Source of the DNA: Coenobita brevimanus
Lineage: Eukaryota; Arthropoda; Malacostraca; Decapoda; Coenobitidae
Reading direction: 5' to 3'
Length of the DNA stretch: 64,000 bases
Assembly: GCA_032717465.1 (NCBI GenBank)
Contig: CM064684.1
Span: 1,921,001-1,985,000 of the forward strand
A program made the translations under genes and the position numbers. Every line of letters starts with the position of its first letter. Position 1 is the first letter of the stretch. The notes beneath the pieces were generated by a model that searched no databases, was not told the origin of the DNA, and saw nothing but the letters and a program-made list of their open reading frames with translations. Of the stretch, positions 40,086 to 49,913 are shown in pieces.

Positions 40086-40391
40086 CCCAGAAGTATATTT
40101 TGAGATCTGCATATAATATCAGTCGTCCAAAGGGGTAATTTTGTCTTTTCGAGGGGATAGTATTGCTAAAGATTTGCTTGCTGTTTTTTTTTTTTCTGTA
40201 TGTGTATTTTTTTGGAGGATACTGATAAATTACAAGAAATCGTGCTTAGAGCAGTGTGCATTGCCTCGAACAGCACAGTGCTCTTAAAAACTGATAAAGA
40301 AATACTTTTTGAACCAACATACTACCAATACAACCAAGTATATAGCCTGCTGAAAAACACTTCCCGCAACACCCATCTCAACAGTTACTTC

Positions 40392-41252
40392 AAGAAACAA
40401 GGGATGAGGCTATGGCACACCTAATGTCTGACTTGGCTCATATCTCTGACTGGGGTAAAAATAATGTGGTTGTCTTTAATGCATCTAAGACTCAATTCTT
40501 ACACCTATCAACCCGACAGAATCTTCCACAGGTATACCCGCTAATGTTTAATAATATTCAGCTTAATCCTGCATCATCCTTGAACATGCTTGGGGTTTCA
40601 TTTACTCGGGACTTATCTTGGAAAGATCATATTACATCTCTTGTAAAATCTGCTTCCAAGAGATTGGGTGTGCTAAGCCAACTCCGCTCTTTCTTTACCC
40701 CTGCACAATTGTTGACTCTATACAGGGGTTTTATCCGCCCCTGTGTGGAGTACAACTCTCATGTGTGGGGAGGCTCCCCACATACAGCTCTTCTCAATAG
40801 GGTGGAGTCAAAGGCTTTTCGTCTCATTAACTCTCCTCCTCTTACTGACTCCCTTCAACCTCTGTCTCTTCGCCGCACTGTTGCATCTTTATCTCTTTTC
40901 TATCGCTACTTTAATGGTCACTGCTCCTCTGAACTGTCTGCTTGCATTCCTCCACCTCTACGACGGGCGTGTAGCACCCGTCTGGCAGCAAACTCTCATC
41001 CCTTTTCTGTCCAACTCTCTAATGCAAGAGTTAACCGTTACTCCTAGTCTTTCATTTATGCAACAGGTCAGCTCTGGAACTGTCTCCCTCTGTCTGTATT
41101 TCCTGCTGCCTACGATCTCCAGTCTTTCAAACGTAGTGTGTCCAGGCATCTCAAAATGATCGGATCTTGAATTTGGCTTTCTATTGTATTTTGTTTTTCT
41201 CTTGGAGGGAACTGTTACTGCGGGCTCATGGCCTTTGGTTCCTTCTTCCTCG

Positions 41253-41286
<34 letters not shown>
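40392..41286 (+). pseudogene. LINE-A insertion, 5'-truncated, with poly(A)
   Basis: A frame from 40412 to TGA at 41168-41170, broken only by a TAG at 41045-41047. It codes the RT C-terminal half: NASKTQFLHLSTR, LNMLGVSFTRDLSWKDHITS, GFIRPCVEYNSHVWGG, RLAANSHPFSVQLSNARVN, then after the stop FIYATGQLWNCLPLSVF and FKRSVSRHLKM. The 3' UTR ends in a run of 31 A (41256-41286). The truncation plus A-tail is the signature of target-primed reverse transcription. It is much fresher than the 18-21 kb copy. It lies 3' of the plus zinc-finger gene. Confidence 0.9.
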
Positions 41287-41287
<1 letters not shown>

Positions 41288-41513
41288 AGGCCCGTATTCT
41301 TGTTGGTTAAGGAAGCCCCCTAACACCTTTTCCTAAGTGATTTATTTTATTTATTACACATAACTGTGCTCGTGTCTTACATAAATCCTTCCAATGTCTC
41401 TGTACTCTGTTTAAATAATGTATAAAAAGGATATTATCCAGTTATATCCAAAAATAAATCACTATGGAAGAGGTGTTGGGGAACTTTCTTAACTGATGAG
41501 AACGGAAGCCTTT
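41287..41513. mobile_element. MITE-6, 62-bp inverted ends
   Basis: Left CAGGCCCGTATTCTTG then CCCTAACACCTTTTCCTAAG and TGATTTATTTT. The complement of the right end gives GGCTTCCGTTCTCATC, CCCAACACCTCTTCCATAG and TGATTTATTTT. It directly abuts the LINE-A poly(A). Partial tandem pieces of the same end lie at 60345-60450. Confidence 0.7.
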
Positions 41514-41739
41514 GTATTTGAAAACATTGCTTTCTTTCTGTAGCTTGTATAATCACTTGGAAAATACATTACCAGTACCATGATGTTTTTCTGCTCTTTC
41601 TCCCGATTTCAAAAGGATGGGAGTAATAACAGCCATTCTCAGTAAGTCACAGGGGTACCAGCAGCAAAAAGGTTAAGAAACACTGTTCTAGGGGAAGACT
41701 GGGACTTGGTAATAATGACTGTCTATCTTTATGGCCCTC

Positions 41740-41824
41740 ATGTAGTGGGAAAACATTCAGGAGAAAAGCAAACCTAAGGAAGCACATAACAACCACAAAC
41801 TGTTTATTGATGTGGGAAGACTAG
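41740..41824 (+). pseudogene. decayed last-finger cassette, copy 1
   Basis: The frame GKTFRRKANLRKHITTTNCL ends LMWED before TAG at 41822-41824. It matches finger 6 of the intact genes (GKSFRRKTDLRKHIT..TNC/DC), but the C-X2-C half has lost about 9 bp. It is preceded by GTTCTAGGGGAAGACTGGGA and GGCCCTCATGTAG, also seen at copy 2. Confidence 0.75.
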
Positions 41825-41999
41825 CCATCATCATCTTCATCATCATCATCGTCGTCGTCATCATCGTCCTGACCCAGCAGTATAATTAAGATCCTCCTCC
41901 TCTTAACCCAGATGTATACCAGCATGGGGACCTGGATATAACACCAGTCACTGTTTGTTGTATTCTAGGAGAAGTGGGACATACCAGAAAATGACTGAC

Positions 42000-42090
42000 T
42001 TAATGACCCTCATGTAGTGTAATAAGTGTGGCATATCATTCAGGAGAAAAATGTCTCAGGAATAACATCAAGACCACAAAGTGTTCATCC
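42000..42090 (+). pseudogene. decayed last-finger cassette, copy 2
   Basis: TGTAATAAGTGTGGCATATC gives C-N-K-C-G, then FRRKM, with stops and a small deletion before the HIKTTKC-like end. It lies 273 bp after copy 1 and shares its leader (TTCTAGGAGAAGTGGGAC and GACCCTCATGTAGTG). Confidence 0.7.
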
Positions 42091-42129
42091 ATTGTTCCTA
42101 CTACAAAGACATCAGAGTCATCCCCTGTG

Positions 42130-44640
42130 GTAAGTGTCAAGTGTTGCTTCCACTTTCTTTGTTGCTGAATGTGTTGTTCCCTCATCTTCAGTTGTTGGTT
42201 CAGCTTCCACTATATCCTGTCAGGTCACTGTTGTTGCTGGACCTGCTAGTGGCAATCTTCACAAGTCATCATCATCATCCAGCACCAAGTCTTCTCAAGG
42301 GACTAAATCAACTTCTGCTCATCATACAACACCAGGCAGTGACACATTATTAAGAGTGATATCGAAGTCTGCTCATTTGTGTAAACTGAACATTCCTATA
42401 GGTCTGCTCATCTGTGTAAACTGAACATTCCTATACCTACAAATTCTAAGTCTGCTGTTCAGACTGATTCTTCCATCGAATGAAAACGTGGTAGGGCATC
42501 CTCAGAGTTGCTCGTGTTAGGCAAACCCCCAAGTAAACTCTCTGCCAGGGCAGCCAGTCATGGGCAGCTTAACAGTGCAACTTCCGAGGGTTCCTCTGCC
42601 AAGGATAAAATGGATGTTTTGTGTGGGGGTTCCTGCACCATCTACCTCTTCCTTTAAAAATACTACGGTGCCCAGTCCTATTCTTCTGGCTCCTAGAGTC
42701 ATCTAGCTTGCTCTGATAAACAGAATCCTACTGTCAAACAGCCTGTCTGGCCTTCATTAGACACTCCTCATACAGGTGGGTCAACTGTCCCTCCCACTAA
42801 AGGGTTAAGGTAATCAGCTGTGCCTGGTTCAGTAAACACTGCTCTGCAGTGGAACTGTAGAGATGTTAGAGCTAATTGGAACTTCAACTGCTCCTGCCTG
42901 AGTTTCAGCCCTTCTGCATTTGTCTTCTGAAAACTGTTGCTGGAGACAGGCCTCTTCCTACTCAGAGAGGAAGAAGATATACAGCTTTCTACTCACTACA
43001 TCTTGTGGACTGTGGTTCTTGAGGTGACTGTGCTATTCTTCACCATACAGATATCCCATCCACCTCTTTTTCTGTCCGGTCTCCCCTACAGGTTGTAGCT
43101 GTTCAGTTACACCTGGATAGGAGTTACACATTCTGTTGCCTTTACTTACCTCCCACTGTACCTGTCTCATGTGCCAATCTTGACCAACTTATTTGTCAAC
43201 TACTTAGGCCATTTGTTCTAGGTGACAAATGGGTATCATGCATTGTGAGGTAATATATAACTCATGTGATGATCTGGCATCATTGGTTGAGGATTTAGAT
43301 CTGGTTCTTCTGACTACAGGCAACCTGTCATATGTTCATGTACAAACTGGTAGTCTGTTGTTCACTGGTCACCCGATTGTTCACTGGACTTTTCGTGTGA
43401 GACTTTGCCTGCCTTGCATGGTAGTGATCATTACCCTATTGTGGTTAGAACATGCATCTCTGTGCAGGTGAAGCGTGTCCCTCACTGATGTTTGGGTAAG
43501 GCTGATTGGGCAGAATTTGTGGAACACTGTAGTCTTAACTTTAATGTTCCTGACTTTCAGAGTGCTGATGATGCAGAACTGTATTTCACATCTATTGTAT
43601 TTCAGGCTGTTCTTTCTATTCCTCAAATGCCTGGAAAGTTTTGCAGGAGACCTGAACCTTGGTGGAATAAGGAGTGTGCTTTGGTTAGGATTGTCTATAG
43701 AACTGCTTGTAGAAGATATAGGAGGAATAAAGATGTCTTTTTAAAAATTCAATTTAAGAAAGTTTGTACCTGTTATCAGTGGGTTCTGAAAAACTCACAT
43801 CATACCGTACCTCATGGAGAACCTGTGTCTTGTCTGCCACTTCATCCACACCTTACCACTGGGCTGGAAGAAGGCTGGGAAAAGTAATAGGCAAGTAATC
43901 ACTTTCTCCCCTGGTGCTTAAAGTTCAGGGATCTTCTGTACTCAAGCCTGTGAGGTAGCTTCAGCCTTGTTGGAGTACTTTACATTGTTTCTCAATTAAA
44001 TCCCTCCAAGTCATATAGCTGCTCTTGGCATTAACAGGAGAGATTAGAGATTTCCTTTCTGTCTAGTGGAGGGGAACCTTATAATGCTTTCTTTACCCTC
44101 AGTGAACTGCAGGCTGCTCTCCAGCAATGTTGACTCTGCTCCTGGACTAATGACATTCCTTATGATATGATTTGCCATAAGATTCTCTGTTGTTTTTATT
44201 AGATCTTTACAACAGAATATGGGATGATGGTACAGTATACCCACTAACTGGAAGATGATTATAGTTCTCCCATTTCCTAAATCATGTAAGGATCATTCTA
44301 ATGTTTCTACATATTGTCTCATTTATTTTATATCAGTTTGAGAAAATGGTTAGTGCAAGGCATATCTGGCATGTAGAGAAAGATGGTTTCTTCTCCATCA
44401 CAGAGTGGGTTTCGTAGGATGTGAAGTACATCAGACAACCTCATCAGACTTGAGTCAACAATCTGTGAGGCTTTTGCATCTAGAAAATATCTTTTGACTG
44501 TGTTCCTTGACTTGGAAAAGGCATATGATACAGCATAACATGATGAGTCAGCTTCACAGTTTTGCACTGTGTGGCCACTTAGGCCTACCATTGTTCCTTA
44601 GTGACTTCTGTTCAAGTTATGGCCTCTAAGAAAGATGCAA
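42130..44640 (+). pseudogene. LINE-B endonuclease/RT pseudogene
   Basis: A decayed plus-strand LINE. An ORF1-like Ser/Thr-rich piece (SSSSTKSSQGTKSTSAHHTT, 42250-42350) is followed by an endonuclease start at about 42842 (LQWNCRDVRANWNFN, related to LQWNCRG.RANW). Further endonuclease-like fragments follow, including DLDLVLLTTGNLSYVHVQTG at about 43290. A linker with WWNKECALVRIVYRTACRRY lies at about 43655-43720. RT pieces run from about 44090: LSELQAALQQC, DLYNRIWDDGTV, SGFR and FLDLEKAYD (palm motif with its first Asp, about 44500-44530). The catalytic YxDD and the thumb are missing, so the copy is 3'-truncated. Stops and frameshifts are frequent. Confidence 0.8.
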
Positions 44641-44989
44641 GTGTCATTGGTAGTGTCAAGCCTAAAGACCAGTCTGTTCCAATAATCAAACCTTCTTGAT
44701 TGTCGTTAATTGGTCTGCCAAACCACCACAGTGACGAAACCCTTCAATAACCAAATACAGTAAAGCAATATATGAGAATAAATGTTAATTGGTTTAGGGT
44801 CCACATGTGTTTACTCATGTTTTTGCCTGATGCCAAAACAATAACCCCTAAAAAGACTGGAGAGACTGGATCAGCAATACAGTATTTACAATGATTCTGT
44901 TACTGTCAGTCATGAACCAGGTGATCTCTTTCTCATATTTCTTCTAACTGATTTTGTGAGCCTGCATTAATAATGTATTTTTCTCTGTA

Positions 44990-45168
44990 TAAGGTGTTTA
45001 TGGCATTTATGGACCTGGAAGAAGCATAGGACAAAGTAGACAGAGAAGGACTGTGGAAGGTTTTGTGCATATACGGTGTAGATGGTAAATTGCTAGGTAC
45101 CGTCAAGGGTTTTTATGACGGTAGTGATGCATGTGTAAGAGTAAATGGACATCTAAGTGAACAGTGTT
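44990..45168 (+). pseudogene. LINE-C reverse-transcriptase palm fragment
   Basis: Translates as KVFMAFMDLEEA, stop, DKVDREGLWKVL, IYGVDGKLLGTVKGFYDGSD and ACVRVNG: an RT palm with the first catalytic Asp and the SDACVRVNG strand. The family assignment to LINE-C rests on the known co-occurrence of these segments and is inference. Confidence 0.65.
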
Positions 45169-45182
45169 ACCTTAGCTATTCA

Positions 45183-45319
45183 TTTTACCCACCAACCCAC
45201 AAAGGGTGGATGGACACCTGAGTCAAGTGACCCCAGCTGCCCCCACCAGGATTCGAACCCTGAGGCTAACAGGCCAGCAGCTTTAAAGTCAGCAATGCTA
45301 ACCACTCAGCCACCGTGAG
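45183..45319 (-). mobile_element. SINE-t3, tRNA-like
   Basis: On the minus strand CACGGTGGCTGAGTGGTTAG (A box) and GGGTTCGAATCCTGG (B box) lie about 40 bp apart, with a long variable-arm-like spacer as in Ser/Leu tRNAs. The 3' body GGGTCACTTGACTCAGG is not tRNA. It follows the LINE-C fragment. Confidence 0.7.
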
Positions 45320-45334
45320 GTATGGTAACTTTAA

Positions 45335-45500
45335 CTAGGAAGAGATTTTAATTCTCTGCAGCTTATGTTCATAGCTTAATGGCACAATAAGACAATAGTA
45401 TGGTTGAACATGCTTTCTGTAAACTTCTTTGCAACCAACAGTCTAACTCCATTCTCCTTATAGCTTAGCATTCAAAATGGAGAGATGGCAGTTTTATACC
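45335..45500 (+). mobile_element. MITE-4 copy, left partner of an inverted pair
   Basis: TTTAACTAGGAAGAGATTTT, TCTGCAGCTTATGTTCATAG, GGCACAATAAGACAATAG and CATTCAAAATGGAGAGATGG. Confidence 0.65.
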
Positions 45501-45509
45501 TCTATCTTT

Positions 45510-45705
45510 TTTTACTTTAACTTGGCCTAAAACTGCCATCTCTCCATTTTGAACGCTGTGTTGTAAACAGAATACTAGAATATGATGCCTGTCATGAAGA
45601 AGAGCTATGGAAAGGAAATAGAGCTTCAGCATTATCTCTCTCTGCCAATGAGCTACGTGAAATAGGCTGCAAAAGGGCAAAAATCAAGGCCAAGATACGG
45701 TGAAA
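45510..45705 (-). mobile_element. MITE-4 copy, best preserved
   Basis: TTTACTTTAACTTGGCC at the left and AAGGCCAAGATACGG at the right, about 195 bp. Internally ACTGCCATCTCTCC, ATGATGCCTGTCATGAAGAA and GCAAAAGGGCAAAAATC. No frame of note. It forms a 26-bp perfect inverted repeat with the preceding copy. Confidence 0.8.
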
Positions 45706-45918
45706 GAACTGCAGTTAAAGCAAGCAGAGTACAGTTTCAAAGACCACTGATATGCCAACTTGTGTAAATCTTTTCATGTCAGCTGATGGCAATGGGTGCT
45801 GTCTACAAATATATCTTCCTACTTTTTTTCTTAAATCTACATCAACCTACCTAATGGGCTGCACAGTATCTTACTTAACTTACTGGCAAAAGAACTGTGT
45901 AATTACTGTACATATCAT

Positions 45919-45952
<34 letters not shown>
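45919..45952 (+). repeat. (ATC)n microsatellite
   Basis: About 11 ATC repeats. Confidence 0.95.
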
Positions 45953-45953
<1 letters not shown>

Positions 45954-46258
45954 CCCAACCCCACTGAGCCCCATACAAACATATCTCTTAAGGGATAAAA
46001 TTTGACTATCTGTTTATCTACATCTGCTTACCAAAGACCACTATGTTGCTCTTGACAGATTTATATTAATGTTACACTTCTTTATTAGCCATATTTAAAT
46101 TACAATAAACTACATAAAACACATAACATTACAAAACTTAAAATATGATTGTGCAGAAAAAGATAGGCAACTGGAACACTGGGCTATAAAGATCTCACAA
46201 GGACTGCAAATCTATAGTCTTTGTCCTTAAAACTGATTGAAACCTACCACACCCCAGC

Positions 46259-46288
46259 ATGACAATGATGATGATGATGATGACAATG

Positions 46289-46320
<32 letters not shown>

Positions 46321-46541
46321 GACACTGATGATGATGATGACGATGATGATGATAACAATAATGATAATGATGATGATGACAATGATGATGATGATGACAA
46401 CGATGATGATGATGGTGATGATGATGATGATGATGACAATGATGATGATGATGATGATGATGATGACAATGATGATGATGACAATGATGATGATGATGAT
46501 GACACTGATGATGATAATGATGATGATGATGATGATGAACC
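46259..46541 (+). repeat. (GAT)n imperfect microsatellite
   Basis: About 280 bp of GATGAT with GACAAT and GACACT interruptions. Asp-, Met- and Ser-rich frames over it are by-products. Confidence 0.97.
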
Positions 46542-46599
46542 TTAAACTATTTCTAAGCAAACAGGCTACTTCATTAAGGAACGGTTCACCAGTTTTTCC

Positions 46600-46735
46600 G
46601 TTATTTGGTAGAATGTATTGGTACCTTCAACCCCAAGCACACCTGAATGAGAACCTAGTGGACTGCTGGTTGAACATTCCCTTCTCCTGCATTCCACCAT
46701 CCTCCTTATGAGGGATAGGGAGGGAGTTGGTTGTT
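46600..46735 (-). mobile_element. RP-ACT copy
   Basis: On the minus strand: CCTATCCCTCATAAGGAGGA, GGTGGAATGCAGGAG, CAGTCCACTAGG and TTGGGGTTGAAGG, the family order, without a trinucleotide tail. Confidence 0.6.
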
Positions 46736-46739
46736 TGAC

Positions 46740-46965
46740 TGGGCAGCAGAGTTGACCAATTATAGCTATGCAGAGTTGACCAATTATAACTATGCAGAGT
46801 TGACCAATTATAGCTATGCACAGCTGACCACTTATAACTATGAAGAGTTGACCAATTATAGCTATGCACAGTTGACCAATTATAACTATGCAGAGTTGAC
46901 CAATTATAGCTATGCAGGGTTGACCAATTATAGCCATGCACAGTTGACCAATTATAGCTATACCA
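46740..46965 (+). repeat. 24-bp tandem repeat
   Basis: About nine copies of GTTGACCAATTATAACTATG plus CAGA. The unit is a multiple of three, so the frame over 46731-47003 reads ELTNYSYA repeats. It is not supported as a gene. Confidence 0.9.
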
Positions 46966-47007
46966 CTACAAAAAGGCATCCCTCTTCAGACCCATGGCAT
47001 TAAGGGT

Positions 47008-47115
47008 ACAGTAGTAGTAGTAGTAGTATTTGTAGCCCCAGGTTCATTGGAAACATGAACTCAGTGGACTGCAGGCTTAAGATGATGTTCTATAGTTGAC
47101 CATCTGCCTTTGGGG
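47008..47115 (-). mobile_element. RP-ACT copy with (TAC)n tail
   Basis: Plus strand: (GTA)6, then TTTGTAGCCCCAGGTTCATT and CAGTGGACTGCAGGCTTAAG. On the minus strand the element ends GAACCTGGGGCTACAAATAC followed by the ACT run. Confidence 0.7.
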
Positions 47116-47117
47116 GG

Positions 47118-47385
47118 ATAGGGAAGTCTATCTATCTATCTATAGCCCGACGCCCTTATCCCGCAAAGGGTGGCCGCAGACAAAACGCCTCCAAGTCACT
47201 CTGTCACCTACCAATTGACTACCCTCCCCCCAACTCACCCCCGCCTCCCTCATATACCTCTCAACTCCATCCCTCCACCTCATCCTCAGTCTACCCCTCC
47301 CTCTCCCTCCCTCCACCTCACCTACATACACCCTCTTAGTCAGTCTTTCATTCTCCATTCTCTCCACATGTCCAAGTACTGAAGG
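47118..47385 (-). pseudogene. LINE-D 3' end, best open
   Basis: The minus-strand frame is MERMENERLTKRVYVGEVEG, GRLRMRWRDGVERYMREAGV, VTWRRFVCGHPLRDKGVGL, then (TAGA)n. It is the C-terminal end of an RT-type LINE followed by a GATA tail. Only this end is present. Confidence 0.8.
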
Positions 47386-47569
47386 GAAATTTGTACAATC
47401 TGGCAGTTGAGCGACCTGGCTATATCAATGCCACCACATGAAGGCATCCATCTCCAGAAGCATGATTAAGAAAAAAAAGAGAGAGAGAGAGAGGAATTTA
47501 CACATACATACATGCACACAAGTTGTCTTCCTCAAAGTTGTTTTATGTTATTCAAGGTGCTGGAGAGAG

Positions 47570-47815
47570 ATACCTTCACCAATATAACACCAATAATGTA
47601 TGGCTGGGTGGCTCCACTACCTGGTTATACATATGTCCCTCAGTTTGCAACAGGAGGACAACTTCAGCCGGCAGTATACTGGATTCATATTTTACATGAA
47701 CCTAAAGCAACAACAACAACAACAACAACTACTACTACTACTATTATTGCACTACCAATACTACCACCACTACTACTACTACTACTATTACACTACCAAT
47801 ACTACCACTACTACG
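47570..47815 (+). mobile_element. RP-ACT copy plus (AAC/ACT)n tail
   Basis: CTACCTGGTTATACATATGT, AACTTCAGCCGGCAGTATAC and ACATGAACCTAAAGC run directly into (AAC)8 and about 80 bp of ACT/ACC repeats. Confidence 0.7.
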
Positions 47816-48360
47816 ATATTCCAAAGTCGATTCACAGATAAACCCTTCATTACAACAACGTATTTTATTAACTAGTTTTGCTAACTCCATACTGTTTAAT
47901 TCCATGTGGAAGGGAGTAAAATGACTGTCTGCAACATCAGTGCTGGGTGGTGGGATTGGCACACCTCACAACAAAACGAAATGGCAGACCGCTCTTATGT
48001 TAGTTCTTGTGAAACACATGACATATAGCTGACAGCAGAAATTCACTTCAAGCTTCCCTCCATGACAAGAGACTCTGATCAGGTAACACTGTATGGCAAT
48101 TATTTCAGAAATGTGGCTTGAAATAACCCGATATAATTAATATTTGCTGGATGGCATGGAGTATCTTGCATGTTAATGACTGATAGGCTCATATCACTTA
48201 TGGACTGTTGAAGCAAATTCCTGCTCTTGACTGTATGTGAACAGTACTATTTCTCCTCATCAAATAAACTTAAATAATAAGTCTTGTAAACAATAAAATA
48301 GCTAGGGCTTCATTCTACAGTAATGTTTTGAATACAATATGATGACTAATAAATCTAGAC
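47816..48360. other. no recognised gene or repeat
   Basis: AT-rich unique sequence between the trinucleotide tract and the decayed finger copy 3' of the minus-strand zinc-finger gene. Confidence 0.4.
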
Positions 48361-48364
48361 CATG

Positions 48365-48470
48365 CCTATGTGTTTCTTGAAGCAGTACAGTAAACAGTTT
48401 GTACTCCTAAGTGCTTCATTACCTCCACTTTTCCCCTGAATTATTTGGCACACTTATCACACTACAGGAG
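48365..48470 (-). pseudogene. decayed last-finger cassette next to the minus zinc-finger gene
   Basis: On the minus strand, GACCCTCCTGTAGTGTGATA then AGTGTGCCAAATAATTCAGG gives C-D-K-C-A-K-stop-F-R-G-K, a decayed finger 6, and then a KHLG-like end. Its leader (complement of 48480-48590, with CCTGACCCAGCAGCATAATT and GTTGTATTCTAGGGGAAG) matches 41870-42030 on the plus arm. Confidence 0.75.
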
Positions 48471-48574
48471 GGTCATATAGGCACATAATCATTTACTACT
48501 AAGTCCTAATCTTCCCCTAGAATACAACCCACACTGGCTGATGTTATATCCAGGTTCCCAATTATGCTGCTGGG

Positions 48575-49117
48575 TCAGGATGATGACATTAAACAGTCTG
48601 TGGTCGTAATGTGTTTCCTTAAGTCAGTTTTTCTCCTGAATGACTTTCCACACTTGTCACACTTGAATTTCTTAACTCCTGTGTGTACGTGTGAGTGAAG
48701 TGTGAGGTAGCTCTTCCTGATGAACTTTTTACCACACTGTTCACACTCCCAGTCCCTCGTGTCTGTGTGAGTGTGCTTGTGTGACACCAGGACACTTTTG
48801 TGCATGAAACTTTTGTGGCATTTATCACACTCAAAGTTTCTGGTTCCATCGTGGGTGCGTTTGTGATCAACCAGGTGGTTTCTGTAGGTAAATTCCCTAT
48901 CACACTCATCACACTTGTACATTTTAACATTCATGTGGATCAGTTGGTGCTGGTTGAGGTTTGACTTTCGTGCAAATCTCTTCCCACACAAAGCACACTC
49001 ATAGTTTTTAATCCCTGAGTGTATCATTTCATGGTCAGTCAAGTGGCTCTTATAGGAAAATGGTTTACCACAAAACTGGCACTCGAACATAACACGATCT
49101 TCCTTTGCTTTATCCAT
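48575..49117 (-). CDS. six-finger C2H2 zinc-finger protein (minus copy)
   Basis: An intronless 180-codon frame, MDKAKEDRV onward. Six fingers have the same spacing as the plus copy; the sixth ends RKHITTTDC (C2HC). Fingers 4 to 6 are nearly identical between the copies (FMHKSVLVSHKHTH is invariant). Most of the roughly 29 differences counted by eye fall in the N-terminus and fingers 1-3, including helix positions (SYKSHLTDHE against SYKSRLSEHE; ARKSNLNQH against ARKNSLNQH). The start is fixed by TAATGGATAAAG, shared with the plus copy and its decayed relatives. It is probably a nuclear DNA-binding protein; target and expression are unknown. Confidence 0.85.
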   Translation of the reverse strand: MDKAKEDRVMFECQFCGKPFSYKSHLTDHEMIHSGIKNYECALCGKRFARKSNLNQHQLIHMNVKMYKCDECDREFTYRNHLVDHKRTHDGTRNFECDKCHKSFMHKSVLVSHKHTHTDTRDWECEQCGKKFIRKSYLTLHSHVHTGVKKFKCDKCGKSFRRKTDLRKHITTTDCLMSSS

Positions 49118-49460
49118 TATAGGTATTAGTATAGATATTATATTGAAAGGCTTCTACCCGTTCATAATAATACCATACTATTTAAAATGAAAGTTTACAA
49201 TGCCTTACATTGTACTGGCATTCAAACTTAATCCTTTACTTTATCCATTACAGGTATTTGTGATGCCATTTTTCTTATGTTTTACCTTCTCACTGTATTA
49301 TCATACTGTATAAGAGGAAAGTTCAACTACACACTGCTACAATGTTGGTACTTAACACATCTCCTTTACTTTATCAATTATGGGTGTTGCTGCTGCTACT
49401 TCATTAAGCTTTGCCATCTCATCATCATTCCATACAACTTAATATGAAAGTTTTACACAC
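49118..49460 (-). pseudogene. decayed copies of the zinc-finger start unit
   Basis: The complement of TTATCCATTA recurs at 49251-49260 and, as TTATCAATTA, at 49371-49380, each followed on the minus strand by GTAAAGGA and remnants such as GTTTGAATGCCAGTACAATG. The period is 120-140 bp, mirroring 38740-39250 on the plus arm. Confidence 0.65.
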
Positions 49461-49474
49461 TTGTCATTAAATGA

Positions 49475-49715
49475 GAAATCCTCTAAGAGGTTTGGCCATG
49501 TGGAGGGGATGGAGAATAAGAGAATAACTAGGGGAGTGTGAGTGAGGAGAAGAGCAAGGATGAGATGAAAAGACAGAGTGGAGAGAGATATGAAAGAAGA
49601 GGGTGTGAGCTGGAAGGAGGGTCAAATGACAGAGGACAGAGCAATGTGAAGGTGATTTGTCTGTGGCCATCTCTAACAGGATTAAGGGCATCAGGCTACA
49701 GACAGACACTTATGT
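49475..49715 (+). pseudogene. LINE-D 3' end
   Basis: GGTTTGGCCATGTGGAGGGG, GAGTGTGAGTGAGGAG, GGTGATTTGTCTGTGGCC and CAGGCTACAGACAGACAC. Plus-strand sense, tail degraded. Confidence 0.7.
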
Positions 49716-49849
49716 TAATGTGAAAATTACTGTAAGGCTTCCTGCCCACACATGAAGGCGTGTGCAAATCCGCTGCTCTTATACTGTAAATACAGACTCT
49801 GACAGCCAGGGGTATGACTGAGAAGCGTATCTCTGGCATGTCCTCCTCT

Positions 49850-49900
49850 AAATTTCAGTTCTGCACCTGAAATGACAACTCCCATTAACAAAATTTCTGA
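49850..49900 (-). other. conserved 40-bp motif upstream of the zinc-finger gene (copy B)
   Basis: On the minus strand TTGTTAATGGGAGTTGTC then ATTTCAGGTGCAGAACTGAA, matching copy A at 38350-38400. The preceding AAGATTCTCAG also resembles TGAGAATCC upstream of copy A. It is the outer marker of the minus arm. Confidence 0.55.
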
Positions 49901-49913
49901 GAATCTTAAACTA

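Noticed and set aside
45183..45319. possible Ser/Leu tRNA gene on the minus strand
   Set aside because: Good A and B boxes but no closing acceptor stem, and a non-tRNA 3' body; called SINE-t3.
46237..46545. Asp-rich acidic protein frame
   Set aside because: A direct translation of an imperfect GAT microsatellite, also open on other frames and the other strand.
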